Below are positions 1-6,952 of a DNA stretch of 16,471 bases, one piece after another. Under the pieces are notes generated by a model that had not been told where the DNA came from, did not search any database, and saw only the letters and a list, made by a program, of their open reading frames with translations. Source of the DNA: Parvibaculum sp964560165 (GTDB lineage: Bacteria; Pseudomonadota; Alphaproteobacteria; Parvibaculales; Parvibaculaceae). The translations under genes were made by a program, and so were the position numbers. The stretch spans positions 1 through 16,471 of the forward strand of contig CAZLLB010000055.1 in the NCBI GenBank assembly GCA_964560165.1, in the 5' to 3' direction. Numbering within the stretch: position 1 is the stretch's first letter; the number at the start of each line of letters is the position of its first letter.

Positions 1-1
1 G

Positions 2-601
2 ATCGCAGCCCATGGCGAAGTCGAAAAGCTGATGCCCTATCTGCATCTGCCGGTGCAATCGGGATCGGACACCGTGCTCGACGCGATGAACCGTCAGCAC
101 ACGGCGGATCACTATATGCGCATTATCGAGCGCATCCGCGCCGCCCGGCCCGATATCGCCCTGTCGTCGGATTTCATCGTCGGCTTTCCCGGCGAGACGG
201 AAAAGGATTTCGAGGCGACGCTGGCGCTCATCGCCGAGGTTGGTTTCGTGCAAGCCTATTCGTTCAAATACAGCCCCCGCCCCGGCACGCCAGCAGCGAC
301 GCGCGAGGGACAGATCGCCGAAGAGGTCAAGGTCGAACGGTTGCAGCGCTTGCAGGCGCTTGTTGCCAGCCAGCAACTCGCCTTCAACCGCTCTTGTGCC
401 GGACGCCGGATGCCGGTGCTGTTTGACCGGCGCGGGCGCACGGCGAGCCAGCTTGTCGGCCGCAGCCCCTATCTCCAGTCAGTGCATCTCGACAATGCGC
501 CGCCCGAACTCTTCGGCCAGATCGCCGAAATAGACATCGAAGAAGGATTTGCGATGAGCCTTCGTGGCCGCCTCGCCGAAACGGAGGTGGCGTTTGCCTA
601 G
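2..601 (+). CDS. miaB: tRNA-2-methylthio-N6-dimethylallyladenosine synthase (MiaB), C-terminal part
   Basis: This is the 3' end of a radical-SAM methylthiotransferase gene that runs in from upstream; the frame is open from the first bases and stops at TAG 599-601. MiaB adds the 2-methylthio group to i6A37 of tRNAs reading UNN codons, using two Fe-S clusters and SAM. The visible part holds the second half of the radical-SAM barrel (LHLPVQSGSD and the SDFIVGFPGET segment, both family hallmarks) and then a C-terminal TRAM-type RNA-binding domain (about the last 65 residues, beginning near MPVLFDRRGR). The N-terminal UPF0004 domain and the CxxxCxxC cluster motif lie outside the window. MiaB is preferred over RimO or MtaB because phoH, ybeY, ybeX and lnt follow directly, as in many proteobacteria. 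There is no sign of damage in the part seen. Confidence 0.93.
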   Translation: MAAHGEVEKLMPYLHLPVQSGSDTVLDAMNRQHTADHYMRIIERIRAARPDIALSSDFIVGFPGETEKDFEATLALIAEVGFVQAYSFKYSPRPGTPAATREGQIAEEVKVERLQRLQALVASQQLAFNRSCAGRRMPVLFDRRGRTASQLVGRSPYLQSVHLDNAPPELFGQIAEIDIEEGFAMSLRGRLAETEVAFA

Positions 602-648
602 AGTGCAATCGGCAATAGCTTCAGTCGTTCTGATTGTCGAGCACACTC
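601..648 (+). other. Imperfect stem-loop in the miaB-phoH gap
   Basis: The 84-nt gap between miaB and phoH contains GAGTG-CAATCGG (601-612), which can pair with CTGATTG (630-636) and CACTC (644-648), leaving a 7-nt bulge and a 17-nt loop and including one G-U pair. No T tract follows, so it is not an obvious terminator. It could be a weak RNA structure in a miaB-phoH transcript, or chance. I see no convincing promoter here. Confidence 0.25.
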
Positions 649-685
649 GTCTTGCTGAGTTCACGTCAACCTCTGAAAGGACAGG

Positions 686-1723
686 TTGCAGTTGGTCGTA
701 TCGAACCAGATGAGTGCATCAAGTGGCGGAACGGGGAGCAAGGGCGACGGCGACAATCTCGTCATCGCTTTCGACGATAACAGACTTCTGACAGAACTTT
801 TCGGCGAGCATGATCGCCACCTCACCCGCATCGAGGAGGGCCTCGGTGTGCTGGCGACATCGCGCGGCAACAAGCTCGTCATCACCGGCAAGCCCAAGGC
901 GCGCGCGCAGGCCGACCGCGTTTTCCGCGATCTCTATCAACGCCTGAAATCGGGCCTCGATGTGACGGCGGGCGAAGTGGACGGCGCGATCCGCATGTCG
1001 AAAGCGCCGCTCGGCGAAGGCGATGACGGCTCCGCAGGCCCCCGGATCCGAACCACAAAACGCACCATCGGCCCGCGCTCGCCGACGCAATCGGTTTATA
1101 TCGATGCGCTGATGAATAATGAGCTGGTCTTCGGCATCGGCCCGGCGGGTACGGGCAAAACCTATCTCGCCGTCGCGGTTGCGGTGCAGATGCTTCTGCA
1201 AAAGCGCGTCGATCGCATCATTTTGTCGCGGCCTGCTGTCGAGGCGGGCGAGCGGCTGGGTTTTCTGCCCGGCGATCTGAAGGAAAAGATCGACCCCTAT
1301 CTGCGCCCGCTTTACGACGCGCTTTACGACACGCTGCCCGGCGAGCATGTGGTGCGTGAAATCGAGAGCGGCGTGATCGAGGTGGCTCCGCTCGCCTTCA
1401 TGCGCGGGCGTACGCTGGCCAATTCCTACGTTATTCTCGACGAAGCGCAGAACACGACGCCGGTGCAGATGAAAATGTTCCTGACCCGCCTCGGTGAAAA
1501 CAGCCGCATGGCGATCACCGGCGATCCGAGTCAGGTTGACCTGCCGCTGGGTGCAAAATCAGGGCTTCGCGACGCGCTCGACGTGCTCGAAGGCGTGCCG
1601 GGCATGGCGACGGTGCGCTTCAGCGATGCCGATGTGGTGCGCCATCCGCTCGTGACGCGGGTTGTTAAGGCCTATAATGCGCGCGATCGGGGTCTTCTCG
1701 ATCCGCGCGGACCAAACGAATGA
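686..1723 (+). CDS. ybeZ: PhoH-family ATPase (YbeZ)
   Basis: PhoH-like P-loop ATPase of about 345 residues, a normal length for YbeZ. Walker A is GPAGTGKT at about residues 152-159 and Walker B is VILDEAQN at about 249-256. Between them lies the family signature SRPAVEAGERLGFLPGDLKE, followed by KIDPYLRPLYDAL. The first ~110 residues match the N-terminal KH-like region of this family. YbeZ is a cytoplasmic NTPase and predicted RNA helicase that works with YbeY in RNA metabolism and ribosome quality control; the exact substrate is not settled. The start is uncertain: GAAAGGA at 675-681 lies 4 nt before TTG 686 and 10 nt before TTG 692, while ATG 710 lacks a nearby Shine-Dalgarno. Non-ATG initiation therefore looks likely. 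The gene is followed 31 nt later by ybeY, its usual partner. Confidence 0.93.
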   Translation: MQLVVSNQMSASSGGTGSKGDGDNLVIAFDDNRLLTELFGEHDRHLTRIEEGLGVLATSRGNKLVITGKPKARAQADRVFRDLYQRLKSGLDVTAGEVDGAIRMSKAPLGEGDDGSAGPRIRTTKRTIGPRSPTQSVYIDALMNNELVFGIGPAGTGKTYLAVAVAVQMLLQKRVDRIILSRPAVEAGERLGFLPGDLKEKIDPYLRPLYDALYDTLPGEHVVREIESGVIEVAPLAFMRGRTLANSYVILDEAQNTTPVQMKMFLTRLGENSRMAITGDPSQVDLPLGAKSGLRDALDVLEGVPGMATVRFSDADVVRHPLVTRVVKAYNARDRGLLDPRGPNE

Positions 1724-1754
1724 CGGGCGGCGCGTGACGCAAACAGGGATTGCA

Positions 1755-2318
1755 ATGATGAGCGGCGGTCGAACGGCGCGGGTCCGCAAAGCGTCTGATG
1801 GTGATAGCCCGCTTGCCGGGCTTTCCATTGATGTGATGCGTGAAACCGGAAATTGGGCCGGTGGTGCGGAGGATACGATCCGTCGCGCCGCTGAACATGC
1901 CTATTTCGTGGCTGGTCCAGGGGACGAGGCCGAGCTATGCGTCGTGCTGGCCGATGATGAATTCGTGCAGGCGCTGAACAAGACCTATCGCGGCAAGAAC
2001 AAGCCGACCAATGTGCTGTCCTTTCCGACCGGCGCGATCCCCGTTGCGGTCGGCCCCGAACCGCTGATCGGCTTTGGCCCGCGCCTGCTCGGCGATGTGG
2101 TGCTGGCGCAGGAAACCATCGCGCGCGAAGCGGTCGAGCAAGGCAAGAGCTTTGCTCATCACCTGTCTCATCTTGTCGTGCATGGTGTGCTGCATCTGCT
2201 TGGGCTGGACCACGAGGACGACGTGGAGGCCGAAGAGATGGAGGCGCTGGAGCGCGACATTCTTGAAGACCTCGATATTTCCGATCCCTATGCGAGCACC
2301 GGCCATTGCGATGTCTGA
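1755..2318 (+). CDS. ybeY: Endoribonuclease YbeY, 16S rRNA 3'-end maturation factor
   Basis: Single-domain metalloendoribonuclease of the UPF0054 family. The diagnostic zinc-binding H3xH5xH motif is intact (HGVLHLLGLDH, His143, His147 and His153 counted from this start), and NKTYRGKNKPTNVLSFP is the conserved upstream strand. YbeY takes part in 16S rRNA 3'-end processing and in disposal of defective 70S ribosomes. The frame is open further upstream (TTG 1662, GTG 1734), but those starts overlap phoH or lack a good ribosome site. AGGGA at 1745-1749 lies 5 nt before ATG 1755 and 8 nt before ATG 1758, so one of these two is the start. The gene overlaps the next one by 8 nt, which suggests translational coupling in a ybeZ-ybeY-ybeX-lnt operon. 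Confidence 0.93.
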   Translation: MMSGGRTARVRKASDGDSPLAGLSIDVMRETGNWAGGAEDTIRRAAEHAYFVAGPGDEAELCVVLADDEFVQALNKTYRGKNKPTNVLSFPTGAIPVAVGPEPLIGFGPRLLGDVVLAQETIAREAVEQGKSFAHHLSHLVVHGVLHLLGLDHEDDVEAEEMEALERDILEDLDISDPYASTGHCDV

Positions 2319-3270
2319 CGTTAACGACCAGCAACCTCCCTCCGGCGAAAGCAAGCCGCGCAATCTGACGCAGCGCGTTCAGGCGATGTGGCGCGGGCTG
2401 CTCGGCCTTTCGGCAGTGAGCGATCAGACCTTGCGCGAGAGCCTTGAAGAAGCGCTGGAGGGTCATGACGGCGAAGGCCGGACGCTGACGCCGGAAGAGC
2501 GCCACATGCTCGCCAATATTCTGAGCTTTGGCGAATTGCGCGTCGATGACGTGATGGTTCCCCGCGCCGACGTGATTGCGCTTGAGGAAAACGAGACGCT
2601 GACCGAATTGCTGCGCGTCTATGCCGAATGCAACCATTCGCGCATGCCGATCTATCGCGAAACGCTCGATGATCCGATCGGCATGTTCCATATCAAGGAT
2701 GTGGTTGAATATCTGACGCCGCCCAATGGCGACGATCCCAAGCCCGCGAGACCTTTTTCGCTGAAGGCGATCCGTCGCGATGTGCTTTTCGTGCCGCCTT
2801 CCATGCCAGCGCTCGATCTTCTGGTGAAGATGCAGGCGACGCATATTCATCTGGCGCTGGTCATTGACGAATATGGCGGCACGGACGGGCTTGTTTCGAT
2901 CGAGGCTCTGGTCGAGGAAATCGTCGGCGAGATCGAGGACGAACACGACATTGATGAAGGCCCGACGCTGGCGCGCCGCGAGGATGGTGCGATCGATGCC
3001 GATGCGCGTGCCTCTATCGAGGAGCTTGAGGAGATGCTGGGCGTCAAACTCGTCGATGAGGAGAGCGAGGACGATGTGGAAACGCTGGGCGGCCTCGTTT
3101 TCTCGCTGGTCGGTCGCGTGCCGGTGCGCGGCGAACTGATCAAGCATCCGCTCGGGCTGGAATTTGAGGTGAGGGACGCCGATGCGCGCCGCATCAAGAA
3201 GCTGCGCATTCACAACGTCGCGCATCTTCCGACGAGTGCGGATGCCGAAGCCGACCGGGCTGCGGGCTGA
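2311..3270 (+). CDS. ybeX: CBS-domain protein of the CorC/HlyC family (YbeX)
   Basis: Predicted 319-residue soluble protein with paired CBS domains (about residues 80-140 and 150-205; typical motifs VMVPRADV and VIDEYGGTDGLVSIEALVEE) and a C-terminal CorC_HlyC transporter-associated domain (about 220-303). It lacks the N-terminal DUF21 membrane domain of larger relatives, so it resembles E. coli YbeX/CorC rather than a channel. The family has been linked to Mg2+/Co2+ efflux and, for YbeX, to ribosome metabolism; the CBS pair probably binds an adenine nucleotide. The frame extends upstream into ybeY, but ATG 2311 gives the normal N terminus and overlaps the ybeY stop by 8 nt. An Ala/Asp-rich tail of about 15 residues ends the protein. 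The downstream lnt starts 2 nt after the stop. Confidence 0.9.
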   Translation: MSDVNDQQPPSGESKPRNLTQRVQAMWRGLLGLSAVSDQTLRESLEEALEGHDGEGRTLTPEERHMLANILSFGELRVDDVMVPRADVIALEENETLTELLRVYAECNHSRMPIYRETLDDPIGMFHIKDVVEYLTPPNGDDPKPARPFSLKAIRRDVLFVPPSMPALDLLVKMQATHIHLALVIDEYGGTDGLVSIEALVEEIVGEIEDEHDIDEGPTLARREDGAIDADARASIEELEEMLGVKLVDEESEDDVETLGGLVFSLVGRVPVRGELIKHPLGLEFEVRDADARRIKKLRIHNVAHLPTSADAEADRAAG

Positions 3271-3272
3271 CC

Positions 3273-4970
3273 ATGAGCCTCGTTGATCGCGGCGCCGCTG
3301 CTTTTCTTCATGCTCTGCGCCGCCTTGCGCATGATCTCGGCCGTCTGACGGGATGGCGACGCTGGGCCTGCGCTTTTCTGGCGGGCGCTTTGAGCGTTCT
3401 GGCACTGCCACCCATTCATTTTCTGCCGATCCTTTTTCTGACCTTTCCGATTTTTGTCTGGCTGCTCGATGGGCTTGATCGCGAGCTTGCGATGCAACCG
3501 CGCGGACGCCGCAAGATGTTGCGCGCGGCGGCGGCGATCGGCTGGTGGTTCGGCTTTGGATATTTTCTGTTTGGCCTGTACTGGATCGGCTTTGCCTTCA
3601 TGGTCGATGCCGAAAAGTTTGCGTTTCTCATGCCTTTCGCGGTGGTCGCCCTGCCCGCAGGCCTTGCGCTCTTTACGATGGCAGCGGCTATGCTGGCGCG
3701 CCTCGTCTGGTGGCGCGGCTATGCGCGCGTCGTCGTGCTGGCTCTGAGCTGGGTGATATTTGAATGGCTGCGCGGCCATGTGTTGACGGGCTTTCCGTGG
3801 AATTTGATCGGCGAAAGTTTCACGAGCGCGGACGGGCTGATGCAATGGGCGGCGCTGACCGGCGTTTATGGTCTGTCATTGATTGCAGTGATGATCGTTG
3901 CCGCGCCCGCCGCCTTCGATCCGCGCGACGATAAAGAGCGCGACGATTTTGTGCACGATAGTGCGTCTGACGGTGAGCGCGCCTGGTTGGTGCCCATGGC
4001 GGCGCTCGTGGCACTGGGGCTGCTGTGGATTGGCGGCGCGGCGCGCCTCGGTCTTGCGGCGGTTGAGCCTGAGCCGGGGCCTGACACGGTGATGCTGCGT
4101 CTGGTGCAGCCCAATATTGCGCAAACCGAAAAATGGAAACCAGAAAGCCGCCTCGCCATTCTCGGCGAGTTTTTGCGGATGAGCGCCGCGCCGACACCCG
4201 CTGCGCCGCAAGGGCTGGGGCCGAAGTCGATCGTCATCTGGCCGGAATCGGCGCTGGCGATTTTTCTCGCCCGCGAACCCTATGTGCTGTCGGCAATTTC
4301 ACGCATCCTGCCCGATGGCGCGCTGCTGATAACGGGAAGCGTGCGCGGCGAGCCGGGACCGGACGGGCCGCCGGAGCATTTGCAGTTCTTCTATAATAGT
4401 CTTTATGCGGTCAATTCGGACGGGCGCATCATCGCCACCTACGACAAATTTCATCTGGTGCCCTTCGGCGAATATCTGCCCTTCCACCGCTGGCTGTCGC
4501 GCATCGGACTGCACAAGCTTACGAAAATGCAGGGCAGTTTCGACACGGGGCCGGGGCCGGTGACATTGACCCTGCCGGGCGTGCCGCCGGTGAGCCCGCT
4601 GATCTGCTATGAAATCATCTTTCCCGGTGAGGTCGTCTCGGCGGGCAAGAGGCCGAGCTGGATCGTCAACGTGACCAATGACGCTTGGTTTGGGCCATCG
4701 ACCGGACCTTATCAGCATTTGAGCCAGGCGCGGCTGCGCGCCGTCGAAGAGGGATTGCCGGTGGCGCGCGCTGCCAATACCGGCGTTTCGGCGGTGATCG
4801 ACGCTTATGGACGTATCGTCGCGGAGAAGGCGCTGAATACCGGCGGCGTCGTCGATGCGGCACTGCCGCCCGCATTGGCACCGACGCCCTATTCGCGGCT
4901 TGGGGACTGGATCTTTCTCGGCATGATGCTGGTGGCGGGCGCGGTGACGTTTGGCTTCCGGCGGCGGTGA
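3273..4970 (+). CDS. lnt: Apolipoprotein N-acyltransferase
   Basis: Integral inner-membrane enzyme that adds the third acyl chain to the N-terminal cysteine of lipoproteins, the last step of lipoprotein maturation. At 565 residues it is slightly longer than the E. coli enzyme (512). The N-terminal ~240 residues form several hydrophobic segments (for example around 33-67, 88-110, 117-160 and 188-210), followed by a periplasmic nitrilase-fold domain and a final membrane helix near 545-562. The catalytic triad is intact: Glu325 in IVIWPESA, Lys392 in YDKFHLVPFGEYLPF and Cys445 in LICYEIIFPGE. ATG 3273 follows the ybeX stop by 2 nt, suggesting coupling. Rhizobial actA, linked to acid and copper tolerance, is a homologue of this gene and also sits beside phrR, matching the order here. 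Confidence 0.96.
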   Translation: MSLVDRGAAAFLHALRRLAHDLGRLTGWRRWACAFLAGALSVLALPPIHFLPILFLTFPIFVWLLDGLDRELAMQPRGRRKMLRAAAAIGWWFGFGYFLFGLYWIGFAFMVDAEKFAFLMPFAVVALPAGLALFTMAAAMLARLVWWRGYARVVVLALSWVIFEWLRGHVLTGFPWNLIGESFTSADGLMQWAALTGVYGLSLIAVMIVAAPAAFDPRDDKERDDFVHDSASDGERAWLVPMAALVALGLLWIGGAARLGLAAVEPEPGPDTVMLRLVQPNIAQTEKWKPESRLAILGEFLRMSAAPTPAAPQGLGPKSIVIWPESALAIFLAREPYVLSAISRILPDGALLITGSVRGEPGPDGPPEHLQFFYNSLYAVNSDGRIIATYDKFHLVPFGEYLPFHRWLSRIGLHKLTKMQGSFDTGPGPVTLTLPGVPPVSPLICYEIIFPGEVVSAGKRPSWIVNVTNDAWFGPSTGPYQHLSQARLRAVEEGLPVARAANTGVSAVIDAYGRIVAEKALNTGGVVDAALPPALAPTPYSRLGDWIFLGMMLVAGAVTFGFRRR

Positions 4971-5036
4971 TGCCTGATCTTTTGGCGTATCTCGCTCCCT
5001 GTTGAATGAAACTCCGCTTGCCGCAATGCCTCCTTC

Positions 5037-5111
5037 GGGTTGTATTCTGCTTGTTCCCAAAGGGCTGGGGTTGCATAAGGACGTAAAGCCCGACGGGTCG
5101 GGTTGCATGAG
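5037..5111 (+). promoter_or_regulatory. Three phased direct repeats GGGTTGYAT upstream of the XRE regulator
   Basis: In the 187-nt gap between lnt and the regulator gene, GGGTTGTAT (5037-5045), GGGTTGCAT (5068-5076) and GGGTTGCAT (5100-5108) occur on the same strand, 31 and 32 nt apart. The last two share 11 of 12 bases (GGGTTGCATRAG). The spacing is close to three helical turns, so all three would face the same side of the DNA. This would suit a DNA-binding protein, possibly the downstream regulator acting on itself; that is inference. A short hairpin (CCCGA/TCGGG, around 5090-5102) overlaps the third copy. I could not place a confident -35/-10 pair in the gap. Confidence 0.45.
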
Positions 5112-5157
5112 TGGTGAAGGCCATGGGCCGCTTGCTGCGGCGTGAACGAGGTTCGGC

Positions 5158-5613
5158 TTGCCAAGGAAATCTCCTAATCCGATCGACGTTCATGTCGGTG
5201 GCCGCGTGCGAATGCGGCGTATGCTTGTGGGCATGAGCCAGGAAAAGCTCGGCGATAGCCTTGGGCTGACCTTTCAGCAGGTTCAGAAATACGAAAAAGG
5301 CGCCAATCGCATCGGTGCGAGCCGCCTTTATCAGATCGCCCGCGTGCTGGGCGTGCCGATCGAATTTTTCTATGACGGCGTCGCCGATGACGGCCAGGGT
5401 GTGGACGGGTTTGCCGAAACCGAGGCCGGGCATTTCGAAATCGACATGCTTTCGACCTCGGAGGGTATTCAGCTCAACAGCGCCTTTTTCTCGATCCGCG
5501 ATCCTAAAATACGCAAAAAGGTGTTGGAACTGGTGAAGGCCCTTGGCGATACGGGGTCTTTGGCTGGCGAGGACCGAGCGGTTTCGGGAGACGATGACGA
5601 AGACGCCGCCTGA
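5158..5613 (+). CDS. XRE-family HTH transcriptional regulator, PhrR-like
   Basis: Small cytoplasmic DNA-binding protein of 151 residues. The N-terminal half (about residues 10-72) is a Cro/C1-type helix-turn-helix: VGGRVRMRRMLVGMSQEKLG, then a second helix LTFQQVQKYEKGANRIGASR. The C-terminal half is acidic and probably serves for oligomerisation. This HTH is typical of a regulator family widespread in alphaproteobacteria. In Sinorhizobium the homologous low-pH-induced gene phrR lies beside the lnt homologue actA, so this is probably the orthologue, but I leave the symbol blank because that is from context. The start is TTG 5158, with GAGG at 5148-5151 spaced 6 nt away; no ATG upstream fits. 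The gene is monocistronic-looking, with 187 nt before it and 159 nt after it. Confidence 0.85.
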   Translation: MPRKSPNPIDVHVGGRVRMRRMLVGMSQEKLGDSLGLTFQQVQKYEKGANRIGASRLYQIARVLGVPIEFFYDGVADDGQGVDGFAETEAGHFEIDMLSTSEGIQLNSAFFSIRDPKIRKKVLELVKALGDTGSLAGEDRAVSGDDDEDAA

Positions 5614-5662
5614 ACGCGGCAGCGCGCGCAATCTGCCACTCAAGGTTCACAATCACGCCTGT

Positions 5663-5698
5663 CTGTACAGTTGACCCGCTGGGCTTTCCTTGTAAAAA
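5663..5698 (+). promoter_or_regulatory. Candidate metK promoter with abutting palindrome
   Basis: TTGACC at 5671-5676 is a good -35 hexamer, and TAAAAA at 5693-5698, 16 nt on, matches the -10 consensus at 4 of 6 positions. The perfect 8-bp palindrome CTGTACAG (5663-5670) touches the -35 box directly and could be an operator. The resulting leader before the metK start would be about 65-70 nt and would include the hairpin at 5718-5741. The call rests on motif inspection alone. Confidence 0.4.
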
Positions 5699-5717
5699 CA
5701 GGCTTCTTCTTAACGAT

Positions 5718-5741
5718 GTGCCCGGCCTTCGGCCCCGGCAT
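5718..5741 (+). other. GC-rich hairpin in the metK leader
   Basis: GTGCC (5718-5722) and GGCC (5724-5727) pair with GGCC (5731-5734) and GGCAT (5737-5741), with an asymmetric C/CC internal loop, a 3-nt TTC loop and one G-U pair. It lies 31 nt before the metK start codon and is not followed by a T run, so it is not a terminator. It could affect metK mRNA stability or be part of a regulatory leader. I found no match to the SAM-II or SAM/SAH riboswitch consensus sequences I know. Confidence 0.4.
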
Positions 5742-5772
5742 CGGTCATTTCTTTCGAGACAGGGGTGCGATT

Positions 5773-6942
5773 TTGGAGCGGTCTAATTATCTTTTCACGA
5801 GCGAATCTGTTTCCGAGGGCCATCCCGACAAGGTTTGCGACCGGATTTCAGATGCGGTGCTCGATCTTTATCTGACCGCCGATCCGGTCTCGCGCGTTGC
5901 CTGCGAAACACTGACCACGACCAACAAGATCGTGCTGGCCGGTGAAGTGCGCGGCTCCGACACGATCACCAAGGATTTGATCGAAGAAACCGCGCGCAAG
6001 GCCGTGAAAGATATCGGCTACGAGCAGGAAGGTTTCCACTGGAAGACCGCCGACGTTGAAGTGCTTCTCCACGCCCAGTCCGCGCATATCGCGCAGGGCG
6101 TCGATGCCTCGGGCAACAAGGATGAAGGCGCGGGCGACCAGGGCATCATGTTTGGCTATGCCTGCACCGAAACCGATGTGCTGATGCCGGCGCCGCTGGT
6201 TTATGCCCACCGCATTCTCCAGGCGATGGCCGCCGATCGCCATTCGGGCAAGCGCCCCGAATTCGAGCCGGACGCCAAGAGCCAGGTGACGCTGAAATAC
6301 GAAAACGGCAAGCCCGTCGGCGTCTCTTCCGTCGTCGTTTCGACGCAGCACAAGGAAAGCGTGTCGCAGAAGGACCTGCGCGAGCTTGTCCGCGGCTACG
6401 TCAAAGGCGTGCTGCCCGAAGGCTGGTTCCCCGCGGAAGAAGAATTCTACGTCAACCCGACGGGCATGTTCGTCATCGGCGGACCCGACGGCGATAGCGG
6501 CCTGACGGGCCGCAAGATCATCGTGGATACTTACGGCGGTGCGGCGCCTCATGGCGGCGGTGCTTTCTCCGGCAAGGACCCGACCAAGGTTGACCGCTCG
6601 GCGGCTTACGCGGCGCGCTATGTAGCCAAGAACATCGTGGCCGCAGGCCTTGCCGACCGCGCGACGATCCAGCTTGCCTATGCCATCGGCGTGTCCAAGC
6701 CCCTCTCGATCTATGTCGATCTGCACGGCACCGGCAAGATCGACGAAGCCGCGATCGAAGCCGCGATCCCGCGCGCCATCGATCTCTCCCCGCGCGGTAT
6801 CCGCGAGCACCTGCAACTCAACCGCCCGATCTATGCGCGCACCGCGTCCTATGGCCATTTCGGCCGGACGCCGGACGCCGATGGCGGCTTCTCCTGGGAG
6901 AAGATCGACCTTGCCGACAAACTCAAAGCGGAAATCCGCTGA
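5773..6942 (+). CDS. metK: S-adenosylmethionine synthase
   Basis: Methionine adenosyltransferase, making SAM from methionine and ATP in the cytoplasm as a tetramer. It has 389 residues, normal for the family. Hallmarks are FTSESVSEGHPDKVCDR near the N terminus (His17 is the ATP-binding histidine), the GAGDQGIMFGYA signature and the phosphate loop GGGAFSGKDPTKVDRS, all intact. The start is taken as TTG 5773, because AGGGG at 5761-5765 lies 7 nt upstream and it gives MERSNYLFTSES, matching known N termini. The frame is open to 5671, including an ATG at 5716, but that would add about 19 residues coded by the leader hairpin and has no ribosome site. SAM made here feeds the neighbouring trmB and the radical-SAM enzyme MiaB. 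trmB begins about 10 nt after the stop. Confidence 0.97.
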   Translation: MERSNYLFTSESVSEGHPDKVCDRISDAVLDLYLTADPVSRVACETLTTTNKIVLAGEVRGSDTITKDLIEETARKAVKDIGYEQEGFHWKTADVEVLLHAQSAHIAQGVDASGNKDEGAGDQGIMFGYACTETDVLMPAPLVYAHRILQAMAADRHSGKRPEFEPDAKSQVTLKYENGKPVGVSSVVVSTQHKESVSQKDLRELVRGYVKGVLPEGWFPAEEEFYVNPTGMFVIGGPDGDSGLTGRKIIVDTYGGAAPHGGGAFSGKDPTKVDRSAAYAARYVAKNIVAAGLADRATIQLAYAIGVSKPLSIYVDLHGTGKIDEAAIEAAIPRAIDLSPRGIREHLQLNRPIYARTASYGHFGRTPDADGGFSWEKIDLADKLKAEIR

Positions 6943-6952
6943 GGATATAGCG

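Noticed and set aside
1672..3411. Long open frame (579 codons) on the minus strand opposite ybeY-ybeX-lnt
   Set aside because: It is antisense to well-recognised genes, its product is Arg/His-rich low-complexity with no domain, and long antisense frames are common in GC-rich DNA.
5641..5772. SAM/SAH-type riboswitch before metK (GGTTCACAA and TTTTGGAGCG look faintly similar)
   Set aside because: The pieces are over 100 nt apart, while the real motif is under about 50 nt, and the required helix does not form.
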